From the NCBI GenBank assembly GCA_944383545.1, contig CALWPY010000013.1, positions 1 through 60,655 of the forward strand: a stretch of DNA of 60,655 nucleotides, in the 5' to 3' direction. Positions within the stretch are counted from its first letter, which is position 1, and every line of letters begins with the position of its first letter. The position numbers and the translations under genes are program-made. Of the stretch, positions 52,381-60,655 are shown piece by piece. Source of the stretch: an uncultured Lachnospiraceae bacterium. Its GTDB lineage: Bacteria > Bacillota > Clostridia > Lachnospirales > Lachnospiraceae. Below the pieces are notes generated by a model. It did not search any database. It was given only the letters and a program-made list of their open reading frames with translations, and had not been told where the DNA came from.

Positions 52381-53583
52381 ATGAAATATGTTATAGTTCT
52401 CGGAGACGGAATGGCTGATTACCCTATTGAAAAAATCAGCAACATGACACCCCTTGAATATGCCGACACGCCTGTAATGGACAGACTTTCTGCAGAATCG
52501 GAAGTGGGACTTGTAAATACCGTGCCTTGCGGCATGGCACCGGGAAGTGATACGGCAAATTTATCAGTAATAGGTTATGACCCGAGAAAATATTACAGCG
52601 GACGTTCACCGCTTGAAGCTCTGAGCATAGGCGTGGATATGAAAAGTACTGACGTGGCTCTTCGCTGTAACATTGTAACCCTCAGTGAAGAAGAGGATAA
52701 TTATGAGGACAGGAAAATTTTAGACCACAGCTCAGGAGAGATTTCAACTGAGGATGCCGCCGTGCTTCTTGACGCAGTGAGAAAGGAACTTGAGACAGAC
52801 ATATATAAATTTTATGTAGGCACAAGTTACAGACATCTTCTTATCTGGGATAAGGGAACGGTAGTCCCGCTTACACCGCCTCATGATGTACTTACGAGGG
52901 TAATAGGCGAATACCTGCCGGAAGATGAATCCTTAAGAGAAATGATGAAAAAGAGCTATGACATTCTTGAAAATCATCCGATTAACATAGAGAGAAAGAA
53001 AAAAGGACTTAACCCTGCAAACTCAATATGGTTTTGGGGCGCCGGCACAAAGCCTGCACTTTCATCCTTTGAAGAAAAGACAGGAAAGAAGGGTGTCATG
53101 ATATCCGCGGTTGACTTACTTAAGGGAATTGCGGTAGGAGCAGGACTTAAAAACATAGAAGTAGAGGGCGCAAACGGAGGACTTAATACCAATTATTACG
53201 GAAAAGCCATGGCTGCCGTTCAGGCTCTTTGTGATGACGGATATGATTTTGCTTATATTCATGTCGAAGCGCCGGACGAAATGGGGCATCAGGGAAACCT
53301 TGAACATAAGATTCAGGCAATAGAGAATATTGATAAGTACATAGTGGACACTATTGTTTCTGAATTTGAAAAACGCAATGAAGCACTCAGGCTGCTTATT
53401 CTCCCTGACCATCTTACACCAATAGCAATAAGGACCCATGTCGGAGAGCCTGTGCCGTATATGCTTTATGACAGCACAGACAAAAAGTTAAATCCGTATT
53501 TGTATAATGAGAGGGACGCAAAGGCATCAGGAATATACGTGGCAGAGGGCTTTGAAATGATAGACCGTCTGTTTGAAAAATAG
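52381..53583 (+). CDS. ApgM-like cofactor-independent phosphoglycerate mutase family; proposed homoserine kinase
   Basis: A 400-residue alkaline-phosphatase-superfamily protein of the archaeal iPGM (ApgM) type. The metal and nucleophile motifs are visible: GDGMADYPI, PGSDTANLSVIGYDP with the Ser, YYSGRSPLEA, APDEMGHQG and LPDHLTPIAIRTH. AGGAGG precedes the ATG. It lies between hom and lysC. In genomes lacking ThrB this subfamily in exactly this setting has been proposed to be a homoserine kinase (TIGR02535). I favour that role from context; glycolytic phosphoglycerate mutase is the alternative. Confidence 0.85.
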   Translation: MKYVIVLGDGMADYPIEKISNMTPLEYADTPVMDRLSAESEVGLVNTVPCGMAPGSDTANLSVIGYDPRKYYSGRSPLEALSIGVDMKSTDVALRCNIVTLSEEEDNYEDRKILDHSSGEISTEDAAVLLDAVRKELETDIYKFYVGTSYRHLLIWDKGTVVPLTPPHDVLTRVIGEYLPEDESLREMMKKSYDILENHPINIERKKKGLNPANSIWFWGAGTKPALSSFEEKTGKKGVMISAVDLLKGIAVGAGLKNIEVEGANGGLNTNYYGKAMAAVQALCDDGYDFAYIHVEAPDEMGHQGNLEHKIQAIENIDKYIVDTIVSEFEKRNEALRLLILPDHLTPIAIRTHVGEPVPYMLYDSTDKKLNPYLYNERDAKASGIYVAEGFEMIDRLFEK

Positions 53584-53602
53584 ACTTTTTCAGGAGGAAG
53601 AT

Positions 53603-54808
53603 ATGTTAATAGTAAAAAAATTTGGCGGAACATCCGTAGCCAACAAGGAGAGAATATTTAATGTTGCAAAAAGGTGCATAGAGGATTACAACAAGGGAAA
53701 TGACGTTGTGGTTGTTTTGTCAGCTATGGGAAAATATACTGATGAACTTATAGACATGGCAAAGGACATAAATGAAAATCCTCCTAAGAGAGAGATGGAT
53801 ATGCTCTTTACAATAGGTGAGCAGATGTCAGTTGCACTTATGGCAATGGCTATGAATAAACTCGGAGTACCTGCAATTTCGCTCAATGCATTTCAGGTTG
53901 CAATGCATTCCACATCAGTTTACGGAAATGCAAAGATAAAGAGAATTGACTGCGAGCGTATAAGACATGAGCTGCAGAACAGAAAGATAGTAATAATTAC
54001 AGGATTTCAGGGTGTAAATAAGTATGATGACTATACTACTCTCGGAAGAGGCGGCTCTGATACTACTGCTGTTGCACTTGCGGCTGCGCTTCATGCAGAT
54101 GCATGTGAGATTTATACGGATGTGGACGGAGTATATACTGCTGACCCGAGAAAAGTTAAGAATGCAAGAAAGCTTGATATGGTAACCTATGATGAAATGC
54201 TTGAGCTTGCAACACTGGGAGCGGGTGTTTTACACAATCGTTCTGTAGAGCTGGCTAAAAAATATGGAGTTCAGTTAGTAGTGCGTTCAAGTTTAAATAC
54301 CAATGAAGGAACTATCGTTAAGGAGGGTGCAAAGATGGAAAAGATGCTTGTAAGTGGAGTAGCTGCTGATGTAGATACAGCAAGAGTTGCGATAATAGGA
54401 TTAAAGGATGAGCCGGGAGTGGCATTTAAGCTTTTTAATGCTCTGGCAAAAAATAACATAAATATTGACATGATACTTCAGTCAATCGGAAGACAGGGAA
54501 CAAAGGACATAACCTTTACATGCAATATTGCCGATGCAGATGAGGCAGAAAAGGTTATTTCTGATACAATGGAATTCCAGAGCATAGACGTAGACAAGAA
54601 TGTTGCAAAGGTTTCCATAGTGGGAGCAGGAATGCAGACAAATGCAGGTGTTGCCGCAAAGATGTTTGAAGCGCTTTATGATGAAAACATCAACATAAGA
54701 ATGATTTCTACATCTGAAATAAGAGTATCGGTGCTTATAAATCAGAAGAATACCGAAAGAGCAATGAATGCAATTCATGACAAGTTTGCACTCGGAGAAG
54801 AAAAGTAA
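53603..54808 (+). CDS. lysC: Aspartate kinase
   Basis: A 401-residue enzyme phosphorylating aspartate, first step to lysine, threonine and methionine. VKKFGGTSV opens the amino-acid kinase domain; the phosphate loop GRGGSDTTAVALAAAL and EIYTDVDGVYTADPR follow. Two ACT domains (about 265-400; VAIIGLKDEPGVAFKLF and VSIVGAGMQTNAGVAAKMF) provide allosteric feedback. Starting at 53603 after AGGAGG gives the family N-terminus; longer in-frame starts overlap the upstream gene. It is co-transcribed with hom and the ApgM-like gene. Confidence 0.97.
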   Translation: MLIVKKFGGTSVANKERIFNVAKRCIEDYNKGNDVVVVLSAMGKYTDELIDMAKDINENPPKREMDMLFTIGEQMSVALMAMAMNKLGVPAISLNAFQVAMHSTSVYGNAKIKRIDCERIRHELQNRKIVIITGFQGVNKYDDYTTLGRGGSDTTAVALAAALHADACEIYTDVDGVYTADPRKVKNARKLDMVTYDEMLELATLGAGVLHNRSVELAKKYGVQLVVRSSLNTNEGTIVKEGAKMEKMLVSGVAADVDTARVAIIGLKDEPGVAFKLFNALAKNNINIDMILQSIGRQGTKDITFTCNIADADEAEKVISDTMEFQSIDVDKNVAKVSIVGAGMQTNAGVAAKMFEALYDENINIRMISTSEIRVSVLINQKNTERAMNAIHDKFALGEEK

Positions 54809-54827
54809 TCTGACAAGAGGTAATGCC

Positions 54828-55307
54828 ATGAAGAGATTGGATTATTTGAGTTGGGACCAGTATTTTATGGGAATAGCCATGCTTTCCGCACAGCGGAGCA
54901 AGGACCCTAATACACAGGTAGGTGCATGCATAGTCGGTGAAGATAACAGAATACTTTCAATGGGCTATAACGGTATGCCTTCAGGCTGTGAGGATGACAA
55001 TATGCCATGGGGGCGAGACGGGAGTGCGCTTGACAGCAAGTATATGTTCGTGTGCCATGCGGAGCTTAATGCAATATTAAACTATAGAGGAGGCTCCGTA
55101 AAAGGGGCAAGGTGCTATGTGACACTCTTCCCGTGTAATGAATGTGCAAAGGTAATAATCCAGAGTGGTATAAAGGAAATAATATATCTTTCTGATAAAT
55201 ACAGTGATTCGGACAGTACAGTTGCATCCAAGAGGATGTTTGACATGACGGGCGTTAAATACAGAGAATATATTCCTTCGGGAAAAAAGATAACTCTGGA
55301 TTTATAA
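54828..55307 (+). CDS. Deoxycytidylate (dCMP) deaminase, ComEB-like
   Basis: A 159-residue zinc deaminase converting dCMP to dUMP for thymidylate synthesis. The zinc and catalytic motif CHAELNAIL (His, Glu) and PCNEC (two Cys) are in place, and the N-terminus SWDQYFMGIAMLSAQRSKDPNTQVGA is that of ComEB/dCMP deaminases. The start at 54828 follows AAGAGG with a 7-nt gap; an upstream in-frame ATG overlaps lysC. It lies 19 bp after lysC and 19 bp before tsaE, perhaps in one transcript. Confidence 0.92.
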   Translation: MKRLDYLSWDQYFMGIAMLSAQRSKDPNTQVGACIVGEDNRILSMGYNGMPSGCEDDNMPWGRDGSALDSKYMFVCHAELNAILNYRGGSVKGARCYVTLFPCNECAKVIIQSGIKEIIYLSDKYSDSDSTVASKRMFDMTGVKYREYIPSGKKITLDL

Positions 55308-55326
55308 CCCATATTAAGGAGATTAA

Positions 55327-55761
55327 ATGGCTGACATATTTAAAAGAAGCTATAGTGATAAAGATACATTTGAATTTGGAAAAGAGCTTGGTGAAAAGGC
55401 AAAGCCGGGAGAGGTATACTGTCTGGACGGCGACCTTGGCACAGGGAAAACGGTTTTTGCACAGGGATTTGCTGCAGGTCTCGGAATAAAGGAGCCTGTT
55501 TCAAGTCCGACATTTACAATATTAAAGGAGTATCATGACGGAAGAATTCCTTTATATCATTTTGATGTCTACAGAATCGGCTCTGAGGACGAAATGGATG
55601 AAATCGGATATTATGATTTGATAGACGGTGACGGAGTGTGTCTTATAGAATGGTCGGCACTTATAAGGGGGATTCTGCCTCCGCATTATATAAGAATCGG
55701 AATAAGTAAGGACATGGACGAGGGCTATAATTACAGAGCCATAGAAGTTGAGAGGAAATAA
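55327..55761 (+). CDS. tsaE: tRNA t6A biosynthesis ATPase TsaE
   Basis: A 144-residue P-loop ATPase that with TsaB and TsaD transfers threonylcarbamoyl to A37 of ANN-decoding tRNAs. Walker A GDLGTGKT is at 35-42, followed by SSPTFTILKEYHDG and HFDVYRIGSEDE, typical of YjeE/TsaE. AAGGAG precedes the ATG. It is directly followed by tsaB with a 1-bp gap, so translation is coupled. Confidence 0.96.
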   Translation: MADIFKRSYSDKDTFEFGKELGEKAKPGEVYCLDGDLGTGKTVFAQGFAAGLGIKEPVSSPTFTILKEYHDGRIPLYHFDVYRIGSEDEMDEIGYYDLIDGDGVCLIEWSALIRGILPPHYIRIGISKDMDEGYNYRAIEVERK

Positions 55762-55762
55762 C

Positions 55763-56473
55763 ATGAAGATATTGGGAGTGGACAGCTCCGGTATGACGGC
55801 GTCGGCAGCGCTTGTGCAGGATGGTGTACTTGCTGGCGAATATACGATTAATCATAAGAAAACACATTCACAAACCTTGCTTCCCATGATAAGCGAGATG
55901 ATGAAGATGGTGGAAACGGATATTCATTCCGTGGACGCCATTGCTGTTGCGGCAGGTCCGGGCTCATTTACGGGACTTCGTATTGGTGCGGCAACAGTTA
56001 AAGGACTGGGATTTGCGATAGACAAGCCGGTTGTTCCCGTACCTACACTGGAAGGGCTTGCATTTAATATGTGGGGAAGTGAGGATTTTGTATGCCCTAT
56101 TATGGATGCAAGAAGAAATCAGGTCTATACGGGACTTTATGTTTTAAAAGATGCGCCTGAGACGGTCATAGCTCAGAAAGCCTCTGATATACACGATTTA
56201 ATATCGGAGATAAATGATTATGGGAAGCCGGTTACTTTTCTGGGTGACGGAGTTCCGGTGTTTAAGGAAATTATATTGAAGGAACTTTCTGTTCCGTGCA
56301 GATTCGCGCCTGCACATCTTAATTTACAGAGGGCGGCAAGCGTAGCATTACTTGGAGAGATTTATTATAATCAGGGCAAGGCAATAAGCGCTGATGAATT
56401 TGCTCCTTTCTATTTGAGAAAATCCCAGGCGGAAAGAGAACGCGAGGAGATGCAGCGTGAAGGAAAGCTTTAA
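55763..56473 (+). CDS. tsaB: tRNA t6A complex subunit TsaB
   Basis: A 236-residue ASKHA-fold protein (MKILGVDSSGMTASAAL; AVAAGPGSFTGLRIGAATVKGL; a C-terminal half ending in PFYLRKSQAE). It forms the dimer platform for TsaD and TsaE in the t6A transferase. The ATG at 55763 is chosen by the family N-terminus and GAGAGGAAA before it; a TTG at 55748 lies upstream in frame. The rimI gene overlaps its end by 17 bp. Confidence 0.95.
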   Translation: MKILGVDSSGMTASAALVQDGVLAGEYTINHKKTHSQTLLPMISEMMKMVETDIHSVDAIAVAAGPGSFTGLRIGAATVKGLGFAIDKPVVPVPTLEGLAFNMWGSEDFVCPIMDARRNQVYTGLYVLKDAPETVIAQKASDIHDLISEINDYGKPVTFLGDGVPVFKEIILKELSVPCRFAPAHLNLQRAASVALLGEIYYNQGKAISADEFAPFYLRKSQAEREREEMQREGKL

Positions 56474-56918
56474 TGTAAAAAGACTCTGTGAAAATGCCGG
56501 GAATGAGGCGGAAGAGATTGCCACTCTTGAAAAAGAAATTTTTTCTGATGCATGGAGTGAGGCTTCCGTACGAGAAACATTGAAAAGAGATTATAATTAT
56601 ATTTATATCTGCTGTGATAATTTGACGGGAAATATTAAAGGATATATCATTTTTTCAATAGTCTGTGATGAGGCAGAACTCTTAAGACTTGCCGTAAGAC
56701 ATGATATGAGAGGCAGGGGTCTGGGTGAAATCCTTGTTGGAATAATGGTGGATGAGGTCAAAAAGAAAGGTACGGCAGATATTTTGCTTGAAGTACGAAA
56801 AGGAAATGCCCCTGCAATAAATCTGTATAAAAAGCAGGGCTTTTATGAGATTGGGGTAAGAAAAAATTATTACAAAAATCCTGATGAGGATGCTGTAATT
56901 ATGAAACGCATTTCTTAG
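56457..56918 (+). CDS. rimI: RimI-like ribosomal protein N-acetyltransferase
   Basis: A 153-residue GNAT acetyltransferase. The acetyl-CoA binding motif A (LLRLAVRHDMRGRGLGEIL) and the following LLEVRKGNAPAINLYKKQGF and YYKNPDEDAVIMKR are characteristic of RimI, which acetylates the N-terminus of ribosomal protein S18 in E. coli. The GTG start at 56457 follows GAGGAG and overlaps tsaB. The tsaE-tsaB-rimI-tsaD order is widespread; here a zinc-ribbon gene and rnz have slipped in before tsaD. Confidence 0.9.
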   Translation: MKESFNVKRLCENAGNEAEEIATLEKEIFSDAWSEASVRETLKRDYNYIYICCDNLTGNIKGYIIFSIVCDEAELLRLAVRHDMRGRGLGEILVGIMVDEVKKKGTADILLEVRKGNAPAINLYKKQGFYEIGVRKNYYKNPDEDAVIMKRIS

Positions 56919-57047
56919 ATTTATGCATATTTCCATACATTTCATATGTCAAAATTCGATAAAATATTTTATATTATATGGTACCGGGGTCAAAAAGAAA
57001 CCGGTATAAATTACTGCTTACACTTAGAAAACACGGGAGTGATATAT

Positions 57048-57263
57048 ATGGAATTTTATGTTTGCAATAAATGCGGAAAAATTATTGGTAAAAAGAGTGA
57101 AATAATTAAGGAAGATTTCATACACATAAAGAAACAGTGGGGATATTTCTCGGAAAAGGACGGGGAAATTCATGAGTTTTCACTGTGTGAAAAATGCTAT
57201 GATGAAATATTAAAAGGATTTAAGGTACCGGCTGATATTTCCGAGGCTAAAGAAGTTATGTAG
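57048..57263 (+). CDS. Small zinc-ribbon protein, unknown function
   Basis: A 71-residue protein with two Cys pairs (CNKCGK near the N-terminus and CEKCYDE about 50 residues later), probably one zinc site. The start at 57048 is selected by GGGAGTG before it. It sits between rimI and rnz on the same strand. No function known to me; the small size and ribbon could suit RNA or protein binding, but this is open. Confidence 0.7.
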   Translation: MEFYVCNKCGKIIGKKSEIIKEDFIHIKKQWGYFSEKDGEIHEFSLCEKCYDEILKGFKVPADISEAKEVM

Positions 57264-57287
57264 CAGTTTATGGGAGGTGAATGTTAT

Positions 57288-58199
57288 ATGCTGGATGTTT
57301 GTCTTTTGGGTACGGGAGGCATGATGCCGCTTCCGTACAGGTCTCTTACCTCGCTTATGGTAAGGTATAACGGAAGCACAATTATGATAGACTGCGGCGA
57401 GGGTGTCCAGATATCTGTGAAGCAGCAGGGATGGAGCTTTAAACCAATAGATGTCCTTTGTATAACACACTTCCATGCGGACCATATAAGCGGTCTGCCG
57501 GGACTTCTGCTTACAATGGGTAATGCCGAGAGAACGGAGCCGCTCACGATTATCGGTCCTCAGAGACTGGAGCATGTTGTAAATTCATTGAGGGTAATTG
57601 CACCTGAACTTCCTTTTCCAATAAATTTTATAGAGCTTAATGAGGACTCTGCCGAATTTAATCTTTTAGGATTAAGACTTAAGGCTTTTAAAGTAAACCA
57701 TAATATTACATGCTACGGTTACAGTATAGAGCTGGACAGGCAGGGAAAGTTTGATGTTGAAAAAGCAAAGGCTAATAATATTCCCATGCAGTATTGGAGT
57801 ATTCTGCAAAAGGGAGAAACTGTTACTGTTTCCGGCAAGACTTATACGGGAGATATGGTTATGGGAGCACCCCGCAAGGGGATAAAGCTCACATACTGTA
57901 CTGATACACGGCCTGTGCCTGCGATTGTAGAGAATGCAAAATGCTCTGACCTTTTTATTTGTGAAGGAATGTACGGAGATAAGGAAAAGGCTGAAAAGGC
58001 AAGAAAAAACAAACATATGACAATGTATGAGGCGGCACGGCTTGGTAAAGAGGCGGACGTTAAGGAAATGTGGCTTACGCATTATTCACCTTCCCTGGTA
58101 AAGCCTGCCATATATCTTGATGAGGTAAGAAGCATATTCCCGCGTGTAATAATGGGAAAAGACAGGATGACAAAGGAACTTAATTTTGAAGAAAAATGA
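57288..58199 (+). CDS. rnz: Ribonuclease Z
   Basis: A 303-residue metallo-beta-lactamase-fold nuclease that trims tRNA 3' ends. The zinc motif THFHADH (His61, His63, Asp65, His66) and the downstream CTDTRP and LTHYSPS motifs of RNase Z are present, with the flexible-arm region between. The start follows GGGAGGTGA. It overlaps or abuts tsaD (ATGA at 58196-58199), so two tRNA-processing enzymes are coupled here. Confidence 0.94.
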   Translation: MLDVCLLGTGGMMPLPYRSLTSLMVRYNGSTIMIDCGEGVQISVKQQGWSFKPIDVLCITHFHADHISGLPGLLLTMGNAERTEPLTIIGPQRLEHVVNSLRVIAPELPFPINFIELNEDSAEFNLLGLRLKAFKVNHNITCYGYSIELDRQGKFDVEKAKANNIPMQYWSILQKGETVTVSGKTYTGDMVMGAPRKGIKLTYCTDTRPVPAIVENAKCSDLFICEGMYGDKEKAEKARKNKHMTMYEAARLGKEADVKEMWLTHYSPSLVKPAIYLDEVRSIFPRVIMGKDRMTKELNFEEK

Positions 58200-58219
58200 A
58201 GAAAGAGGCTGGACGAAAA

Positions 58220-59242
58220 ATGAAGGACATAGCAGTTCTTGGAATAGAATCATCGTGCGATGAAACTGCCGCTGCGGTTGTATTGAACGGAAGAGAAGTA
58301 AAATCCAATATAATATACTCCCAGATTGATATTCATAAATTATATGGCGGGGTAGTGCCGGAAATTGCATCCAGAAAACATATAGAAAAGATAAACTATG
58401 TTATTAAGGAGGCTCTTCGTGAGGCAGAAATGACTCTTGAAGATATAGATGCGATAGCGGTCACCTATGGTCCTGGTCTGGTCGGAGCACTTCTTGTCGG
58501 AGTGGGGGCAGCAAAGGCGATAAGCTATGCGGCGGACATTCCGCTTGTGGGAGTTAATCATATAGAAGGACATATCTCCGCAAATTATATTGAGAATGAA
58601 AGTCTTGTACCGCCGTTTATGTGCCTTGTGGCATCCGGCGGACATTCGCATATAGTAAAGGTAACAGATTACGGTAAATATGAAATAATAGGAAGAACAA
58701 GGGACGACGCGGCAGGAGAAGCCTTTGATAAGGTGGCAAGAGCTTTGGGACTCGGGTATCCCGGAGGACCTAAGGTCGATGCTCTTGCAAAGGAAGGAAA
58801 TCCTGACGCCATTAAATTTCCGAGGGCAGTTGTAGAGGGAGCGCCTTATGACTTTTCATTCAGCGGACTTAAGTCAGCGGTGCTTAACTATCTGAACGGA
58901 TGTGCAATGAAAAAAACCGAAGTAAACAGGGCTGATGTGGCTGCTTCATTCCAGCAGGCAGTTATAGATGTCTTGACAGAGCATACCATACAGGCGGCGA
59001 TTGATAATAACTGCAAACAGGTCGCTTTAGCAGGGGGAGTTGCGGCAAACTCTTCGCTCCGTGAAGCTCTGCAGAATGTATGTGAGAGGAAAGGATTAGA
59101 ATTTTTCAGACCGTCAAACATCTTTTGTACGGATAATGCAGCCATGATTGCAGTGGCAGGTTACCATGAATTTATGAATGGCGTAAGAAGCGGACTTGAT
59201 TTAAATGCAGTTCCAAATCTGCCTATAGGTGCCCGCGTGTAA
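58220..59242 (+). CDS. tsaD: tRNA t6A transferase TsaD
   Basis: A 340-residue ASKHA-fold enzyme that transfers the threonylcarbamoyl group to tRNA A37. [14 protein letters not shown] opens the protein; the metal motif HIEGH (His114, His118), [27 protein letters not shown] and [13 protein letters not shown] follow. An ATG at 58196 overlaps the rnz stop and would add 8 residues; 58220 matches the usual N-terminus. With TsaC, TsaE and TsaB in this window the t6A pathway is complete. Confidence 0.96.
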   Translation: MKDIAVLGIESSCDETAAAVVLNGREVKSNIIYSQIDIHKLYGGVVPEIASRKHIEKINYVIKEALREAEMTLEDIDAIAVTYGPGLVGALLVGVGAAKAISYAADIPLVGVNHIEGHISANYIENESLVPPFMCLVASGGHSHIVKVTDYGKYEIIGRTRDDAAGEAFDKVARALGLGYPGGPKVDALAKEGNPDAIKFPRAVVEGAPYDFSFSGLKSAVLNYLNGCAMKKTEVNRADVAASFQQAVIDVLTEHTIQAAIDNNCKQVALAGGVAANSSLREALQNVCERKGLEFFRPSNIFCTDNAAMIAVAGYHEFMNGVRSGLDLNAVPNLPIGARV

Positions 59243-59283
59243 GTGTCTGACAGAGTTCTGATTATTTATTTTAAGGAGACATT

Positions 59284-59970
59284 ATGGTTACGGCAATAGT
59301 GATTGCTGCGGGGAAAGGCAGCAGAATGAAAACAAAAACTGCCAAACAATTCTTAAATATATGCGGAAAGCCGCTTATTTATTATGCTCTTAAAACATTT
59401 CAGGAAAGTTCCGTGGATGAAATTGTTCTTGTTACGGGTGAGGAAGATATTTCTTACTGTAAAACATATATAATAGAAGAAAATCATTTTATAAAGGTAA
59501 AAAAAATAGTTGCCGGTGGCGAGAACAGGTTTGATTCTGTATATAACGGTATAAAGGCGGCTGATGAAAAAAGTGATATTATAATGATACACGACGGAGC
59601 AAGACCGTTTGTATCTTGTGAGATTATAGAAAAATGTATAGAAGAAACTAAAAAATATAAAGCCTGCACGGTAGCAGTTCCCGTAAAGGACACCATAAAA
59701 GTTGTGGATAAAGACATGATGGGTATAAATACGCCTGACAGAAGCAGGCTGTATCAAATCCAGACACCTCAGACTTTTGAGAGAAAGCTCATAGAAGATG
59801 CATATGCGAAAATGTATGAAAGCGGGGATAAGGATATAACCGACGATACGATGATTGTGGAAAGGTATGCAGGAAAGACAGTTAAAGTCCTTGAGGGAAG
59901 CTATAAAAATATCAAAGTTACTACAAAAGAAGATTTACTTATTGCTGAGTGTTTTTTGAAATCAGAATAG
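59284..59970 (+). CDS. ispD: 2-C-methyl-D-erythritol 4-phosphate cytidylyltransferase
   Basis: A 228-residue enzyme of the MEP isoprenoid pathway coupling CTP to methylerythritol phosphate. The Gly-rich AAGKGSRMKTKTAKQFL, IIMIHDGARPFVS and the substrate motif QIQTPQTF are present. AAGGAG precedes the ATG. It is last in the plus-strand run and not beside ispF. TarI/LicC-type cytidylyltransferases are related, but the motifs and length fit IspD. Confidence 0.94.
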   Translation: MVTAIVIAAGKGSRMKTKTAKQFLNICGKPLIYYALKTFQESSVDEIVLVTGEEDISYCKTYIIEENHFIKVKKIVAGGENRFDSVYNGIKAADEKSDIIMIHDGARPFVSCEIIEKCIEETKKYKACTVAVPVKDTIKVVDKDMMGINTPDRSRLYQIQTPQTFERKLIEDAYAKMYESGDKDITDDTMIVERYAGKTVKVLEGSYKNIKVTTKEDLLIAECFLKSE

Positions 59971-59977
59971 TTTTTTG

Positions 59978-60016
59978 GACAGTGTTTGCCAAAATCAGGA
60001 TGACTGTCTTTGGCAA
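59978..60016. repeat. Crossing inverted repeats downstream of ispD
   Basis: GACAGT (59978-59983) pairs with ACTGTC (60003-60008), and TTTGCCAAA (59985-59993) with TTTGGCAAA (60008-60016). The pairs cross, so they are alternative hairpins or a tight pseudoknot. No T-run follows on the plus strand. Confidence 0.4.
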
Positions 60017-60058
60017 ATAAAAAAATCTTAAAAAAGATAAAAAAATGAAAAAAAGTTG

Positions 60059-60087
60059 TTGACAAGAAATTGTTTTTTTGGTAACAT
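60059..60087 (+). promoter_or_regulatory. Promoter of the tRNA-Ser genes
   Basis: TTGACA (60059-60064), 17-nt spacer, TAACAT (60082-60087). A perfect 8-bp hairpin ATGCCGCT (60093-60100) with AGCGGCAT (60108-60115) lies between the promoter and the first tRNA. Confidence 0.6.
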
Positions 60088-60127
60088 AATCAATGCCGCT
60101 GATGAAAAGCGGCATTTAAATATGACT

Positions 60128-60213
60128 GGAGAGATATCGAAGTGGTCATAACGAGGCGGTCTTGAAAACCGTTTGTCCGCAAGGGCGCGTGGGTTCGAAT
60201 CCCACTCTCTCCG
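60128..60213 (+). tRNA. tRNA-Ser (anticodon TGA)
   Basis: Acceptor GGAGAGA pairs with TCTCTCC; anticodon loop CTTGAAA gives TGA; a long variable arm is present; the T-loop is GGTTCGAATCC. Discriminator G. A 3' CCA is not encoded. Confidence 0.95.
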
Positions 60214-60253
60214 CTTCTGAATATCATTCAGACATGTTCAAACGCTTGAGCTG

Positions 60254-60342
60254 GGAGAAGTACCCAAGCGGTTGAAGGGGCTCCCCTGGAAAGGGAGTAG
60301 GTCGATAGTCTCGGCGCGAGGGTTCAAATCCCTCCTTCTCCG
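60254..60342 (+). tRNA. tRNA-Ser (anticodon GGA)
   Basis: Acceptor GGAGAAG pairs with CTTCTCC; stem CTCCC/GGGAG closes the loop CTGGAAA with anticodon GGA; long variable arm; T-loop GGTTCAAATCC. It follows the first tRNA-Ser by 40 bp, probably in the same transcript. Confidence 0.95.
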
Positions 60343-60504
60343 TTAGTTTATCTCAGGCAGGTAAACAAAATCAGCGAAAAGCTGTATGTGAGTGCTTTTT
60401 CCAGAGCCGAATGATATTTAGGCAAAATTAAGGACCATTGACAAATTAATAACATGACAACCCTGAAAATTCTTTAAAAAAATTAAAGAAGTTTCAAAAA
60501 GAAA

Positions 60505-60577
60505 CACAGCGCATTAAAAGTTGTGCTACGCACAAGGCGCTGTGAGCAGTTCGTACATCTGCTCTGCAGATGCACGA
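60505..60577. other. Two strong adjacent hairpins in the non-coding right end
   Basis: CACAGCGC (60505-60512) pairs with GCGCTGTG (60537-60544) around an inner stem TTGTGC/GCACAA; then TCGTxCATCTGC (60551-60562) pairs with GCAGATGxACGA (60566-60577). I see no gene in 60343-60655. TTGACA occurs at 60438-60443 but no -10 box fits. The region could be a leader of a transcript whose gene lies beyond the window. Confidence 0.5.
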
Positions 60578-60655
60578 AGAAGAACAGAAACTTAAACACA
60601 GTAAAAAGGGTATTGAATTAAAAGCTAACGTTTTTAATGAGTACCAAGGAAAAAA

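Noticed and set aside
60128-60342. tRNA-Ser genes as an integration site
   Set aside because: No integrase or partial tRNA repeat is found next to them in the window.

Overview
The window looks like chromosome of a low-to-medium GC anaerobic Firmicute, most likely Lachnospiraceae (Butyrivibrio, Roseburia, Coprococcus or a relative). The grounds are the AT-rich intergenic DNA, strong AGGAGG-type ribosome binding sites, consensus sigma-A promoters, an S-box riboswitch, a WapA-type Rhs protein, intracellular cellobiose phosphorolysis, a CwlD-like amidase and the gene orders hom/apgM-like/lysC and tsaE/tsaB/rimI. The genus is a guess.

Left part (1-14.8 kb): a MacB-type ABC exporter; a minus-strand pair of aldose epimerase and GH94 cellobiose phosphorylase; a membrane-anchored SGNH protein; a DUF4358-like lipoprotein; a hemolysin III/PAQR protein; a HIT protein; a TraX-like protein; metK behind a SAM-I riboswitch with visible terminator and antiterminator; an Asp/Orn carbamoyltransferase homologue with an unusual substrate motif; a CwlD-like amidase; and rpiB.

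Central part (14.8-41.4 kb): one Rhs polymorphic toxin island. A consensus promoter drives a small YD-repeat membrane protein and then a 5160-residue secreted Rhs/WapA-like protein. Both start with TTG. The giant protein has a signal peptide, four ~400-residue beta-helix-like repeats, Fn3/Ig-like modules, a PKD domain, a long YD-repeat tract, an Rhs core ending in PVSYLDPFGL, a conserved pre-toxin segment and a variable C-terminal toxin. Downstream lie at least five displaced C-terminal cassettes, most of them a truncated Rhs core or pre-toxin copy fused to a different toxin tip and followed by its own small AT-rich immunity gene. Two cassettes encode related toxins with related immunity proteins. 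A degenerate IS110-family element has replaced the 3' end of the first immunity gene. A 50-bp out-of-frame YD-repeat relic marks the right edge, just before a methyltransferase. Near-identical Rhs-core DNA between the main gene and the cassettes would allow the toxin tip to be exchanged by homologous recombination.

Right part (41.4-60.7 kb): methyltransferase, LUD-domain and PAS genes; Sua5/TsaC; an SH3-NlpC/P60 cell-wall hydrolase behind a perfect consensus promoter; a 570-bp gene-poor region with a cluster of DnaA-box-like 9-mers; hpf, secA, and prfB with a programmed frameshift; a threonine/aspartate-family operon (hom, phosphoglycerate-mutase-like putative homoserine kinase, lysC); a dCMP deaminase; the t6A genes tsaE, tsaB and tsaD with rimI and rnz; ispD; two tRNA-Ser genes; and a structured non-coding end. 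TsaC, TsaE, TsaB and TsaD, the complete bacterial t6A tRNA-modification set, are all encoded here.
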